Positions 44,806 through 55,451 of a stretch of DNA of 64,000 nucleotides are shown piece by piece (within the stretch, counting starts at the first letter, position 1; the number at the start of each line of letters is the position of its first letter). The stretch is from contig NZ_SLXU01000015.1 of the NCBI RefSeq assembly GCF_004343505.1, positions 1 through 64,000 on the forward strand, written 5' to 3'. Made by a program: the position numbers and the translations under genes. Under the pieces are notes generated by a model. The model was not told the DNA's origin. It worked only from the letters and a program-made list of their open reading frames with translations, and did not search any database. The DNA comes from Rhodovulum bhavnagarense (lineage in GTDB: Bacteria; Pseudomonadota; Alphaproteobacteria; Rhodobacterales; Rhodobacteraceae).

Positions 44806-46346
44806 AACCGATCCGTCTGGTCGCGGGCTTTGTGACGGTTGGCGGCTGGACCATGGCCAGCCGGATTCTTGGATTCGTGCGCGACATCATGATCGCGGCC
44901 TGGCTGGGCACCGGCCCCGCGCACCAGGCCTTCGTCGTGGCCTTTTCGCTTCCCAACCTGTTTCGCCGCTTTTTTGCCGAAGGCGCATTCAACATGGCCT
45001 TCGTGCCGATGTTTTCCAAGCGGTTCGAGGCGGGTGAGGATGCGCAGGGATTTGCCCGCGACGCGTTCTCGGCGCTGGGGGGGGGGCTGATCCTGTTCAC
45101 GCTGGCCGCCCAGGCAGCCATGCCATGGTTGGTGCTGGCAATGGCCAGCGGGTTCCATGGGCAGGAACAATTCGAGCTTGCGGTGATATACGGGCGGATC
45201 GCTTTTCCCTATATCCTGTTCATCTCGCTGGCGGCGCTGTTGTCGGGCGTGCTGAATGCGACGGGCCGTTTCGCCGCCGCGGCGGCAGCGCCGGTCTTGC
45301 TGAACATCCTGTTCATCGGGGCAATCGCCGGGGCCGCGGCAACGGGGGCCGACGTGGCGCTGGCCCTTGTCTGGGCAGTTCCGGTGGCGGGCATCGCACA
45401 GATGGCCCTGGTCTGGTGGGCCGCGCGCGAGGCCGGGTTTCGCATCATCCCGCACCTCCCGCGCCTGACGCCCGAACTGAAACGGCTGGCCATCATCGCC
45501 GCCCCCGCGGCGCTGGCCGGCGGCGTTGTTCAGGTCAACCTGCTGGTTGGGCGACAGGTGGCCAGCTATTTCGACTCGGCCGTATCGTGGCTCTACAATG
45601 CCGACAGGCTGTATCAACTCCCGCTGGGCGTGGTTGCGATCGCCATCGGCGTGGTGCTCTTGCCCGACCTGTCACGGCGGCTGAAATCAGACGACCCCGC
45701 GGGCAGCCGACAGTCGATGAACCGCGCGGCGGAATTCGCACTGGCCCTGACCGTGCCCGCCGCCGTGGCGCTGATGGCAATTCCACTACCCCTGGTATCT
45801 GTCCTGTTCCAGCGTGGCGCCTTCGATGCTGCCGATAGCGCGGCCACCGCGCTGGCCGTGGCAGTTTACGGTGCGGGCCTGCCCGCTTTCGTGATGCAAA
45901 AGGTTCTGCAACCGCTGTTCTTTGCCCGCGAGGATACGCGCCGCCCTTTTTATTACGCGCTGTGGGCGCTGGCGGTGAATGCCGCCCTGGCCATCGGATT
46001 GGCGCCCTTCATCGGATATATCGCCGCTGCCTGGGGCACGACTCTCGCGGGTTGGGCGATGGTGGGCTTGCTGTGGCGCGGCTCGCGCCGTTTCGGTTTG
46101 GCCGCAGAACTCGATGCGCGCCTTGTCCGCCGCCTGCCGCGCATCGTGCTGAGCGCAGCGCTGATGGGGGCGGTTCTGTGGGGCGCGGCGCGGACCATGG
46201 CGCCTTGGCTGGTCGCCGATACGGTGCGTTATCCCGCGCTTGCCCTTCTGATCGGGCTGGGCATCGTGACCTATTTCGGCCTGGGCCACCTGCTGGGCGC
46301 GTTCCGCCTTTCGGAATTCCGCCATGCGCTGCGCCGTCAGCGGTGA
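44802..46346 (+). CDS. murJ: Lipid II flippase
   Basis: 514 residues, about 14 membrane segments. Start GWTMASRILGFVRDIMIAAWLGTGPAHQAFVVAFSLPNLFRRFFAEGAFNMAFVPMF is the highly conserved MurJ N terminus. Flips lipid II across the inner membrane for peptidoglycan synthesis. Coupled to glnD. Its last 10 bases overlap the end of the convergent rhomboid-fold gene (46337–46346). Confidence 0.96.
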   Translation: MKPIRLVAGFVTVGGWTMASRILGFVRDIMIAAWLGTGPAHQAFVVAFSLPNLFRRFFAEGAFNMAFVPMFSKRFEAGEDAQGFARDAFSALGGGLILFTLAAQAAMPWLVLAMASGFHGQEQFELAVIYGRIAFPYILFISLAALLSGVLNATGRFAAAAAAPVLLNILFIGAIAGAAATGADVALALVWAVPVAGIAQMALVWWAAREAGFRIIPHLPRLTPELKRLAIIAAPAALAGGVVQVNLLVGRQVASYFDSAVSWLYNADRLYQLPLGVVAIAIGVVLLPDLSRRLKSDDPAGSRQSMNRAAEFALALTVPAAVALMAIPLPLVSVLFQRGAFDAADSAATALAVAVYGAGLPAFVMQKVLQPLFFAREDTRRPFYYALWALAVNAALAIGLAPFIGYIAAAWGTTLAGWAMVGLLWRGSRRFGLAAELDARLVRRLPRIVLSAALMGAVLWGAARTMAPWLVADTVRYPALALLIGLGIVTYFGLGHLLGAFRLSEFRHALRRQR

Positions 46347-47023
46347 CGCAGCCGCCTCCGCACATTGCCCCAGCCGCCCGGGCTGACCACGAAGGACAGC
46401 AAAAACCCCGTTACGAATCCCGCAAGGTCGGCAACCCAGTCATTGCTGGCCCCGAACAAGAGACCGAACAGCAACTGGATACCCAGAAGGAACCCGATCA
46501 GCGTGAAGGCGCGATACTGGTTGTCTCCCGTGGCCCCCAGACGCATCCACAACAGGAAGGTGAACGCCCCGATCAGGCCATAGACCGCCGGATACCCGCC
46601 CACCAGCGGCGCGGGGTCGTTCAACACCCCCCCGTAAACCAAGCCACCCACGATGGCCGATCCGAAAAAAACCGCCAGCACCGCCCAGGCGCGGAACACC
46701 TCGCCCACCATCTTGCCCAGCGCCAGTATGAACACGATCACGAACAGCGCATGGGTGAAACTGACATGCACGAACGGGTAGATGACAAATCGCAACAGAT
46801 GCTCGGGCGGATAGCGCCCGTTTGACAACATCCACTCGAGAACCTGGCCCGAGACGGCATAATCCTGGAACGCCGCCATGCGCCAGCCAACAGCACCCGG
46901 CCCTCCGACGATCCCCCGCGCACCCAGCGAAAACACAGCCTCGATCGCGATCACCGGCAGCGCGAGCATCCATACCACCACCGGCAGCGGATTGATCGGC
47001 GGCGCATCGGGATCGGGTATCAT
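46337..47023 (-). CDS. Rhomboid-fold membrane protein, catalytic residues missing
   Basis: 228 residues, about six membrane segments. FVIYPFVHVSFTHALFVIVFILALGKMVGEVF aligns with rhomboid TM2, but the usual HxxxN asparagine position is Val. GGYPAVYGLIGAFTFLLWMRLG replaces the catalytic GxSG with GYPA, and DWVADLAGFVTGFL has Asp where the catalytic His should be. So it looks like an inactive rhomboid (pseudoprotease) that may bind or route membrane proteins. Divergent from trpS, convergent with murJ. Confidence 0.83.
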   Translation of the reverse strand: MIPDPDAPPINPLPVVVWMLALPVIAIEAVFSLGARGIVGGPGAVGWRMAAFQDYAVSGQVLEWMLSNGRYPPEHLLRFVIYPFVHVSFTHALFVIVFILALGKMVGEVFRAWAVLAVFFGSAIVGGLVYGGVLNDPAPLVGGYPAVYGLIGAFTFLLWMRLGATGDNQYRAFTLIGFLLGIQLLFGLLFGASNDWVADLAGFVTGFLLSFVVSPGGWGNVRRRLRHR

Positions 47024-47103
47024 GGCAGGAAAGCCTTCGGTTGACGCATCTCGCCCCCATGGGTAAGCGAGCAGGGCAGTGAATTCCAGACGGAGAGTGC
47101 ATC

Positions 47104-48135
47104 ATGGCCGAGGTGGTCCACACACCGCGCGTCTTTTCCGGCATCCAGCCCTCGGGCGGGCTGACGCTGGGCAATTACCTGGGCGCGCTCAAGCGCTTTG
47201 TCGAAACGCAAGACAAGGGCGGGATCGAAACCGTCTATTGCATCGTCGACCTGCATGCGATCACCGTCTGGCAGGACCCCGCGAAACTGACCCACGCCAC
47301 GCGCGAGCTTGCGGCGGGCTTTATCGCCAGCGGCATCGACCCGGCGATATCCATCCTGTTCAACCAATCTCAGGTGCCCGCGCATGCCCAGCTCGGCTGG
47401 ATCTTCAACTGCGTCGCCCGGCTGGGCTGGATGCAGCGGATGACCCAATTCAAGGACAAGGCCGGCAAGAATTCCGAAAACGTATCGCTGGGGCTGTTCG
47501 CCTATCCCGCGCTGATGGCCGCCGACATCCTGGCCTATCATGCCACCCACGTGCCGGTGGGCGAGGACCAGAAACAGCATGTCGAACTGACCCGCGACAT
47601 CGCGGCCAAGTTCAACAACGATTACGGCATAGAGTTCTTCCCCTCGCCCGAGCCGGTGATCGAGGGCGCGGCAACACGGGTGATGAGCCTGCGCGACGGC
47701 ACCAAGAAGATGTCGAAATCCGACCCCTCGGACATGAGCCGGATCAACCTGACCGACGATGCCGACACCATCGCGAAAAAGATCCGCAAGGCCAAGACCG
47801 ATCCCGAGCCCCTGCCCGAAACCCTGCAGGGTCTCGACGGTCGGCCCGAGGCGCGCAACCTCGTCAACATCTACGCCGCCCTGGCCGAGATGACCCCGGA
47901 GCAGGTGATCGCCGAGCATGGCGGCCAGCAATTCGGCACCTTCAAGCCCTCGCTCGCCGATCTGGCGGTGGCGCGGTTGTCGCCCATCACCGCCGAGATG
48001 GACCGCTTGATGAAAGACCCCGCCGAGATCGATCGCATTCTCGCCGGCGGCGCAGAGCGGGCCAGCGAGATCGCCGCGCCGATCCTGAAACGCACCTGCG
48101 AGATCGTGGGAATGGTCGGCACGGGAGCGGGCTGA
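47104..48135 (+). CDS. trpS: Tryptophanyl-tRNA synthetase
   Basis: 343 residues, class I synthetase. HIGH-like motif [19 protein letters not shown] and KMSKS motif [39 protein letters not shown] lies between. ATG at 47104 directly follows a GGAGAGTGCATC stretch. Charges tRNA-Trp. Confidence 0.97.
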   Translation: MAEVVHTPRVFSGIQPSGGLTLGNYLGALKRFVETQDKGGIETVYCIVDLHAITVWQDPAKLTHATRELAAGFIASGIDPAISILFNQSQVPAHAQLGWIFNCVARLGWMQRMTQFKDKAGKNSENVSLGLFAYPALMAADILAYHATHVPVGEDQKQHVELTRDIAAKFNNDYGIEFFPSPEPVIEGAATRVMSLRDGTKKMSKSDPSDMSRINLTDDADTIAKKIRKAKTDPEPLPETLQGLDGRPEARNLVNIYAALAEMTPEQVIAEHGGQQFGTFKPSLADLAVARLSPITAEMDRLMKDPAEIDRILAGGAERASEIAAPILKRTCEIVGMVGTGAG

Positions 48136-48430
48136 GCGCGCACGACGAAAGGTGCAGTTTTCACAAAACGGATTCGAAATCGCCACGGGCCTGAATCCGT
48201 CCCCAGGCACCCTAGTTCCCGTGCCGCCGAGCCGCGGCACGCGCCCCCGGAGGCGCGCGCCCCATCCCCAAGCCCGGCGCGATCCGCCCATCCGTTCCGC
48301 CACCGGGGCCATTGCCGGGCAGCCCAGCCCGACAGCGCCCCCGGCGGCCCCGCCGGGGGCGTCCGCTTTCCCGGCTGGACGCCCCCCGGCCACCCCACTA
48401 GGCTGCGCCCGACCGCGAGGAGACTGACCC
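48136..48430. other. Intergenic region trpS–aminotransferase with hairpins
   Basis: Roughly 295 bp without a convincing gene. It holds a short palindrome 48221–48240 (GTGCCGC / GCGGCAC) and a strong stem 48336–48361 (CGCCCCCGGCGG / CCGCCGGGGGCG). The latter could terminate trpS transcription, although it lies 200 nt downstream and lacks a clear T run. GAGGAGA just before 48431 is the ribosome site of the next gene. Confidence 0.5.
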
Positions 48431-49294
48431 ATGGCCACAGGTATCAATATCCAGACATATTTCGACGGCGCCTGGCACAGGGGGGATATCCCCGTGATGC
48501 GCGCCGCCGATCACGGCAGTTGGCTGGGCACCACCGTCTTTGACGGTGCGCGCTATTTCGAGGGCATCGCACCCGATCTCATGGCCCATTGCGAACGGGT
48601 CAACCGATCTGCCGAGGCATTGATGATCACCCCCACCGTCCCGGCGGAGGATATGTATTCCATCATCCTGGACGGGCTGAAACGCCACGCCCCCGATGCC
48701 GCAGTTTACATAAGGCCGATGTACTGGGCCCTGGAAGGCGATTTCCTGGGCATCGTGCCCAAGCCGGACGCCACCGGCTTTGCAATCTCGCTGGAAGAAA
48801 TCCCGATGCCGGCACCGGGCAGCGCCACGACTCTGACCACCACCCGCTTCCGACGCCCGACTCTGGATTGCGCGGTGGTCAATGCCAAGGCGGGCTGCCT
48901 TTATCCCAATAACGCCCGCATGCTGGCCGAGGCGCGGGCCAAGGGCTATGGCAATGCATTGGTCGCCGACATGATGGGCAACGTGGCCGAAACCGCCACG
49001 GCCAATGTCTTCATGGTGCGCGATGGCGAAGTGTTCACCCCGATCGCCAACGGCACGTTCCTGGCCGGTATCACACGCGCGCGCCACATCGAGAACCTGC
49101 GCGCAGATGGCGTAACCGTACACGAAACGGTTCTGAGTTTCGATGATTTCCGCGTCGCCGACGAGGTCTTCCTCTCGGGCAACATGATGAAGGTCACCCC
49201 GGTCAAGGCCTTCGACGAGGTGCAATACCATCCCGGTCAAATGACCGCGCGGGTACGCGAACTTTACTGGGACTGGGCCCATTCGAACGCCTGA
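48431..49294 (+). CDS. ilvE: Branched-chain amino acid aminotransferase (class IV)
   Basis: 287 residues. PLP-binding Lys in LDCAVVNAKAGCLYPNNARML; MRAADHGSWLGTTVFDGARYFEG at the N terminus; later VAETATANVFMVRDGEVFTPIANGTFLAGITR. The fold type IV family also includes D-amino-acid aminotransferases; the branched-chain role is the best guess and the symbol is tentative. GAGGAGA ribosome site. Confidence 0.82.
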   Translation: MATGINIQTYFDGAWHRGDIPVMRAADHGSWLGTTVFDGARYFEGIAPDLMAHCERVNRSAEALMITPTVPAEDMYSIILDGLKRHAPDAAVYIRPMYWALEGDFLGIVPKPDATGFAISLEEIPMPAPGSATTLTTTRFRRPTLDCAVVNAKAGCLYPNNARMLAEARAKGYGNALVADMMGNVAETATANVFMVRDGEVFTPIANGTFLAGITRARHIENLRADGVTVHETVLSFDDFRVADEVFLSGNMMKVTPVKAFDEVQYHPGQMTARVRELYWDWAHSNA

Positions 49295-49328
49295 TGCCCT
49301 GCCTGGCCGCGCACGCCTGGCCGCGCAA

Positions 49329-49395
49329 GGACATGGGTATTTGGGCCAAGAAGAAGACAGGGCTGCTTCTTCTTGGTAAAAATACCCGTGGTCCG
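49329..49395. repeat. Dispersed repeat, copy R6: double, inverted
   Basis: Left arm 49335–49356 (GGGTATTTGGG then CCAAGAAGAAG) and right arm 49366–49387 (CTTCTTCTTGG then TAAAAATACCC) are two opposite copies of the core separated by 9 nt; pairing continues outward through GGACATG / CGTGGTCC with one mismatch. A perfect bidirectional hairpin between ilvE and the universal stress gene. Confidence 0.78.
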
Positions 49396-49492
49396 ACAGC
49401 CCCGCGACGCGATGGCACCGGGCAGGTGCGCGGGGGTGGTTGCCACGGGGCAGCGGCTGGGTCATGGTTGCCGACAAGCCAGGGAGAAAGCC

Positions 49493-49948
49493 ATGCGCAA
49501 GTTCCTTGTCGTTCTCGATGATAGCCGCGAATGCCTGAACGCGATGCGCTTTGCCGCCATGCGCGCGGCCAAGACCGGTGGCGGCGTGCAGATCCTCGCG
49601 GTGATTCCACCCGAGGATTTCAACCACTGGATCGGGGTGGGCGACCTGATGCGCGAAGAGGCGCGCGAGCGGATCGAGGCGCATTACGAGGTCTTTGCCA
49701 AGTGGATGCGCGACCGGCAGGGGATCGACCCCGAACTGGTGATCCGCGAGGGCGAGGCGGTTGCCGAGATCCTGGACCAGATTCGCCATGACCCCGATAT
49801 CGGTGTCCTGGTCCTTGGCGCGGGGGCTGACAAGAAAGGGCCGGGGCCGCTGGTGACGCAATTGTCGAAAACAGCCGGTAGCCTGCCGGTGCCCCTGACC
49901 GTCGTGCCGGGCAGCCTGTCAAAGGAAGGGCTGGAGGCCGTCTGCTAG
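49493..49948 (+). CDS. Universal stress protein family
   Basis: 151 residues, UspA fold. N terminus RKFLVVLDDSRECLNAMRFAAMRAA, ATP-loop-like VLVLGAGADKKGPGPLVTQL and end PVPLTVVPG. The usual G-x2-G-x9-GS motif is partly degenerate. ATG follows AGGGAGAAAG. Monocistronic by context: repeat R6 upstream, Irr-like operator and promoter of the next gene immediately after its stop. Confidence 0.85.
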   Translation: MRKFLVVLDDSRECLNAMRFAAMRAAKTGGGVQILAVIPPEDFNHWIGVGDLMREEARERIEAHYEVFAKWMRDRQGIDPELVIREGEAVAEILDQIRHDPDIGVLVLGAGADKKGPGPLVTQLSKTAGSLPVPLTVVPGSLSKEGLEAVC

Positions 49949-49949
49949 G

Positions 49950-49964
49950 TTGGAATCGTTCCAA
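49950..49964. promoter_or_regulatory. Irr-type iron-responsive operator (ICE-like)
   Basis: TTGGAATCGTTCCAA is a perfect 6-3-6 inverted repeat. It fits the pattern TTxGAA-N3-TTCxAA of Irr boxes (typical TTAGAA…TTCTAA) in alphaproteobacteria. It ends 3 nt before a -35 hexamer and lies upstream of an Fe-S gene, a common class of Irr target. Confidence 0.6.
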
Positions 49965-49967
49965 AGG

Positions 49968-49996
49968 TTGACATTCACGGCTTGCGGGCGCATATC
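49968..49996 (+). promoter_or_regulatory. Sigma-70 promoter of the NFU gene
   Basis: TTGACA (49968–49973), 17 nt, then CATATC (49991–49996). Consensus -35 with a moderate -10. The expected start point near 50003 leaves a leader of about 20 nt with AGGAATAA as ribosome site. Confidence 0.6.
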
Positions 49997-50022
49997 CGAC
50001 AGGAAAGCTAAGGAATAAATCC

Positions 50023-50583
50023 ATGTTTATCCAAACCGAATCCACGCCGAATCCTGCCACGCTAAAATTCCTGCCCGGCCAGGCCGTTCTGGAGGCGGGC
50101 ACTGCCGATTTCCCCGCGCCCGACACGGCCGGGTCATCGCCCCTGGCCCGGCGCATCTTCGCGGTAGACGGGGTGCGAGGTGTCTTTTTCGGGACCGATT
50201 TCGTGACCGTGACCAAGATCGACGCCGTCGAATGGGACCATATCAAGCCCGCGATCCTGGGGGCGATCATGGAACATTTCCAGTCCGGCCAACCCGCTAT
50301 CACCGGCGCGGAGGCCCAGGCGGGACATGCCGAACATGATGGTCCAGACGCCGAGATCGTTACTCAGATCAAGCAGTTGCTCGATACCAGGGTGCGCCCT
50401 GCGGTAGCCCAGGATGGCGGTGACATCACGTTTCACGGCTTTGACCGCGGCGTGGTTTACCTGCACATGCAAGGCGCCTGCGCAGGCTGTCCGTCCTCGA
50501 CACTGACGCTGAAGATGGGGATCGAGAACTTGCTGCGCCACTACATTCCCGAGGTGATCGAGGTTCGCCCCGTGGCCGAGTGA
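50023..50583 (+). CDS. NFU1-type iron–sulfur cluster scaffold/carrier
   Basis: 186 residues. An N-terminal Nfu_N domain (MFIQTESTPNPATLKFLPGQ… VDGVRGVFFGTDFVTVTK) is followed by the NifU-like domain with VRPAVAQDGGDITFHGF and the cluster-binding MQGACAGCPSSTLTLKMGIENLL (CxxC). Delivers Fe-S clusters to target enzymes. Likely iron-regulated through the Irr-type box. First of a short operon with tsaB (3-nt gap) and rimI. Confidence 0.93.
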   Translation: MFIQTESTPNPATLKFLPGQAVLEAGTADFPAPDTAGSSPLARRIFAVDGVRGVFFGTDFVTVTKIDAVEWDHIKPAILGAIMEHFQSGQPAITGAEAQAGHAEHDGPDAEIVTQIKQLLDTRVRPAVAQDGGDITFHGFDRGVVYLHMQGACAGCPSSTLTLKMGIENLLRHYIPEVIEVRPVAE

Positions 50584-50586
50584 TCC

Positions 50587-51246
50587 ATGGGCAACCCGAC
50601 CCTGCTGGCCTTTGACACATCGGCCGCGCATTGCGCGGCCGCCCTGTTGCGGGGCGGCCGTATCCTGGTCAGCCGGCGCGTCGAGATGGGGCGCGGCCAG
50701 GCAGAGCAGATCGTGCCGCTGCTGGAGGATTTGCTGGAAGAGGGCGGAACCGACTGGCGGGGGCTGGACGCGGTGGGTGTCGGCGTGGGTCCTGGCAATT
50801 TCACAGGCATCCGGATTTCGGTGGCCCTGGCGCGCGGGCTGGCGCTGGGGCTTGGCGTGCCCGCAATCGGGGTTTCGAGCTTCGAGGCGCTGGCGGAGGG
50901 CGAGGAAGGTCCGGTCCTTGTCAGCCTGTCGGCACCGCGCGGCAGCGTTTACCTTCAGGCGATGGTGCATGGCCGGGACGTATCGGCGCCGATACAGATT
51001 GCGCCCGAGGCCGTCGCGGAACTCACGCTGGCGCCCGGCACGCGGGTGATCGGCGCGCAGGCCGGCATACTGGGGGCGGGTCTGGGCCTGCCGGCGCTGC
51101 CGCGCGGCATCGACGACATCGCGCCACGCATCGCGCGCGTGGCCGCCGCACGCCTGGGCGAAGCGCAGCCGCGTCCGGCGCCACTTTACCTGCGGCCGGC
51201 TGATGCCGCGCCGCCTTCTGATCCGCCGCCGGTGATCCTGCCGTGA
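50587..51246 (+). CDS. tsaB: tRNA threonylcarbamoyladenosine biosynthesis protein TsaB
   Basis: 219 residues, inactive ASKHA-fold partner of TsaD. LLAFDTSAAHCAAALL at the N terminus, VGVGPGNFTGIRISVALARGLALGLGVPAIGVSSFEAL in the middle. Needed for t6A in tRNAs reading ANN codons. Stop overlaps the rimI start (GTGA). Confidence 0.92.
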   Translation: MGNPTLLAFDTSAAHCAAALLRGGRILVSRRVEMGRGQAEQIVPLLEDLLEEGGTDWRGLDAVGVGVGPGNFTGIRISVALARGLALGLGVPAIGVSSFEALAEGEEGPVLVSLSAPRGSVYLQAMVHGRDVSAPIQIAPEAVAELTLAPGTRVIGAQAGILGAGLGLPALPRGIDDIAPRIARVAAARLGEAQPRPAPLYLRPADAAPPSDPPPVILP

Positions 51247-51659
51247 CGCCCGATGCGCTGGCCGCGCTGCACGCGGCGTGTTTTGTTACGCCACGGCCCT
51301 GGGGGGCAGCGGAATTCGCCGCGCTGATGGGCCTGCCCGGCGTCTATCTTTGCGGCGATTCCACGGCCTTTGCACTGGGCCGCGCAGTCGCGGACGAGGC
51401 AGAGCTGTTGACCCTCGCCGTCGCACCCGCGGCCCGGCGCCGGGGGCTGGGCCGTGCGCGGCTTGCCGCATTCGAGGCGGAGGCGCGCGCCCGCTCGGCC
51501 GGGACCGCCTTTCTGGAGGTTGCCGCCGACAACATTGCGGCACGCGCCCTATATGCCGGCGCAGGCTATCGCGAGGCCGGTCGGCGTCCAGGATATTATG
51601 GCTCTGCCGACGGTGTCCGAAGTGATGCGCTGGTGCTCCACAAGCGTCTTGCGCCTTGA
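51243..51659 (+). CDS. rimI: GNAT acetyltransferase, RimI-like
   Basis: 138 residues. Acetyl-CoA motif LAVAPAARRRGLGRARLAAFEAEA and C-terminal NIAARALYAGAGYREAGRRPGYY. RimI acetylates ribosomal protein S18; tsaB–rimI adjacency is conserved widely. GTG start at 51243. Confidence 0.88.
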   Translation: MTPDALAALHAACFVTPRPWGAAEFAALMGLPGVYLCGDSTAFALGRAVADEAELLTLAVAPAARRRGLGRARLAAFEAEARARSAGTAFLEVAADNIAARALYAGAGYREAGRRPGYYGSADGVRSDALVLHKRLAP

Positions 51660-51680
51660 ACTCGGGGGCTGAGAAACCTG

Positions 51681-51720
51681 TTGACGCTCGGAAGGGGGCG
51701 CGGCCTTAATCCAAGGATTA
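51681..51720 (+). promoter_or_regulatory. Promoter of importer 2 with overlapping palindromic operator
   Basis: TTGACG (51681–51686), 18 nt, then CTTAAT (51705–51710). A 6-2-6 palindrome TAATCCAAGGATTA (51707–51720) covers the -10 and likely start point, where a repressor would block transcription. Downstream a GGGGGC…GCCCCC stem (about 51721–51756) lies in the leader. The regulator is unknown and no regulator gene is adjacent. Confidence 0.45.
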
Positions 51721-51788
51721 GGGGGGCGAAGACAGTCAATTGGCGCGATGCCCCCGAAACCCGCAGCACCCACGGGGAGAAGAGCCTG

Positions 51789-52778
<990 letters not shown>

Positions 52779-52784
52779 GCGGCC

Positions 52785-54353
<1,569 letters not shown>

Positions 54354-54356
54354 GCG

Positions 54357-55451
54357 ATGGAGCGAATGCCGAAATGGGCCGATGTGCTGCTGATCCCGCT
54401 GATCAGCCTGATCCTTGCCTTCGCGCTGTCGGCGCTGGTGATCGTGGCCATCGGCGAGGATCCGGTGAACGCGGTCAGGCTGATGGTGACGGGCGCGCTG
54501 GGGTCGACCTATGGCTGGGGCTACACGCTCTATTATGCCACCAATTTCATCTTCACCGGGCTGGCCGTGGCCGTGGCCTTTCACGCGCGGCTGTTCAATA
54601 TCGGCGGCGAGGGGCAGGCCACGCTGGGCGGGCTGGGCGTGGCGCTGATCTGCCTGGCGCTGCCCTGGCCGCACTGGGGGCTGGCCCTGCCTGCGGCGGT
54701 GATCGCCTCGGCGCTGTTCGGGGCGGCCTGGGCGGCGATCCCGGCCTGGCTGCAGGCCACACGGGGCAGCCATATCGTGATCACCACGATCATGTTCAAC
54801 TTCATCGCCGGCGCGCTGCTGAATTACATGCTGGTCAACGTGATGCGGCCCATGGGCTCGATGGACCCGGCGACGGCGAAGTTTCCCGAGGGCACCAACC
54901 TGCCCACGCTGCATGAAGTGCTGGCGCCCATCGGCATCAATTTTTCCAAGGCGGCGCCGGCCAATGTCACCCTGCTGATCGCGCTGGCCGCCTGCGTGCT
55001 GGTCTGGCTGCTGATCTGGCGCACGCGGCTGGGCTATGAGATCCGGGCGCTGGGCCAGTCCGCACCGGCCGCGGTCTATGCCGGCATCCGGCCGGTACGG
55101 ATCGTGATGCTGGCGATGCTGGTCTCTGGCGCGCTGGCGGGCATGATGGCAGTCAACAACGTGATGGGCGAGGCCGAGCGGCTGGTGCTGAACGCGGTCG
55201 AGGGGGCGGGATTTATCGGGATCGCGGTGGCGCTGATGGGGCGCAACCACCCGTTCGGGGTGCTGCTGGCGGCGCTCTTGTTCGGGTTCCTCTACCAGGG
55301 CGGCGCCGAACTGGCGCTGTGGACCTCGATCCCGCGCGAGATGATCGTGGTTATCCAGGCCCTGGTGATCCTGTTCACCGGCGCGCTGGACAACATGGTG
55401 CGCGCGCCGCTGGAACGGGCCTTCATGGCAATTGGCAGGGGGCGCGGGTGA
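54357..55451 (+). CDS. BMP-type ABC importer 2, permease 1
   Basis: 364 residues, about 9–10 membrane segments, BPD_transp_2 family. Key loop AFHARLFNIGGEGQATLGGLGVAL matches the corresponding loop of importer 1. GAGFIGIAVALMGRNHPFGVLLAALLFGFLYQGG is the second conserved region. 3-nt gap from the ATPase gene, one-base overlap with permease 2. Confidence 0.91.
   Translation: MERMPKWADVLLIPLISLILAFALSALVIVAIGEDPVNAVRLMVTGALGSTYGWGYTLYYATNFIFTGLAVAVAFHARLFNIGGEGQATLGGLGVALICLALPWPHWGLALPAAVIASALFGAAWAAIPAWLQATRGSHIVITTIMFNFIAGALLNYMLVNVMRPMGSMDPATAKFPEGTNLPTLHEVLAPIGINFSKAAPANVTLLIALAACVLVWLLIWRTRLGYEIRALGQSAPAAVYAGIRPVRIVMLAMLVSGALAGMMAVNNVMGEAERLVLNAVEGAGFIGIAVALMGRNHPFGVLLAALLFGFLYQGGAELALWTSIPREMIVVIQALVILFTGALDNMVRAPLERAFMAIGRGRG

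Noticed and set aside
48136-48430. Open frames in the trpS–ilvE spacer
   Set aside because: Only Pro/Arg/Ala-rich low-complexity translations and no plausible start with ribosome site.
51721-51788. Possible riboswitch in the leader of importer 2
   Set aside because: There is a GC stem but I could not match it to any purine, PreQ1 or SAM aptamer core.
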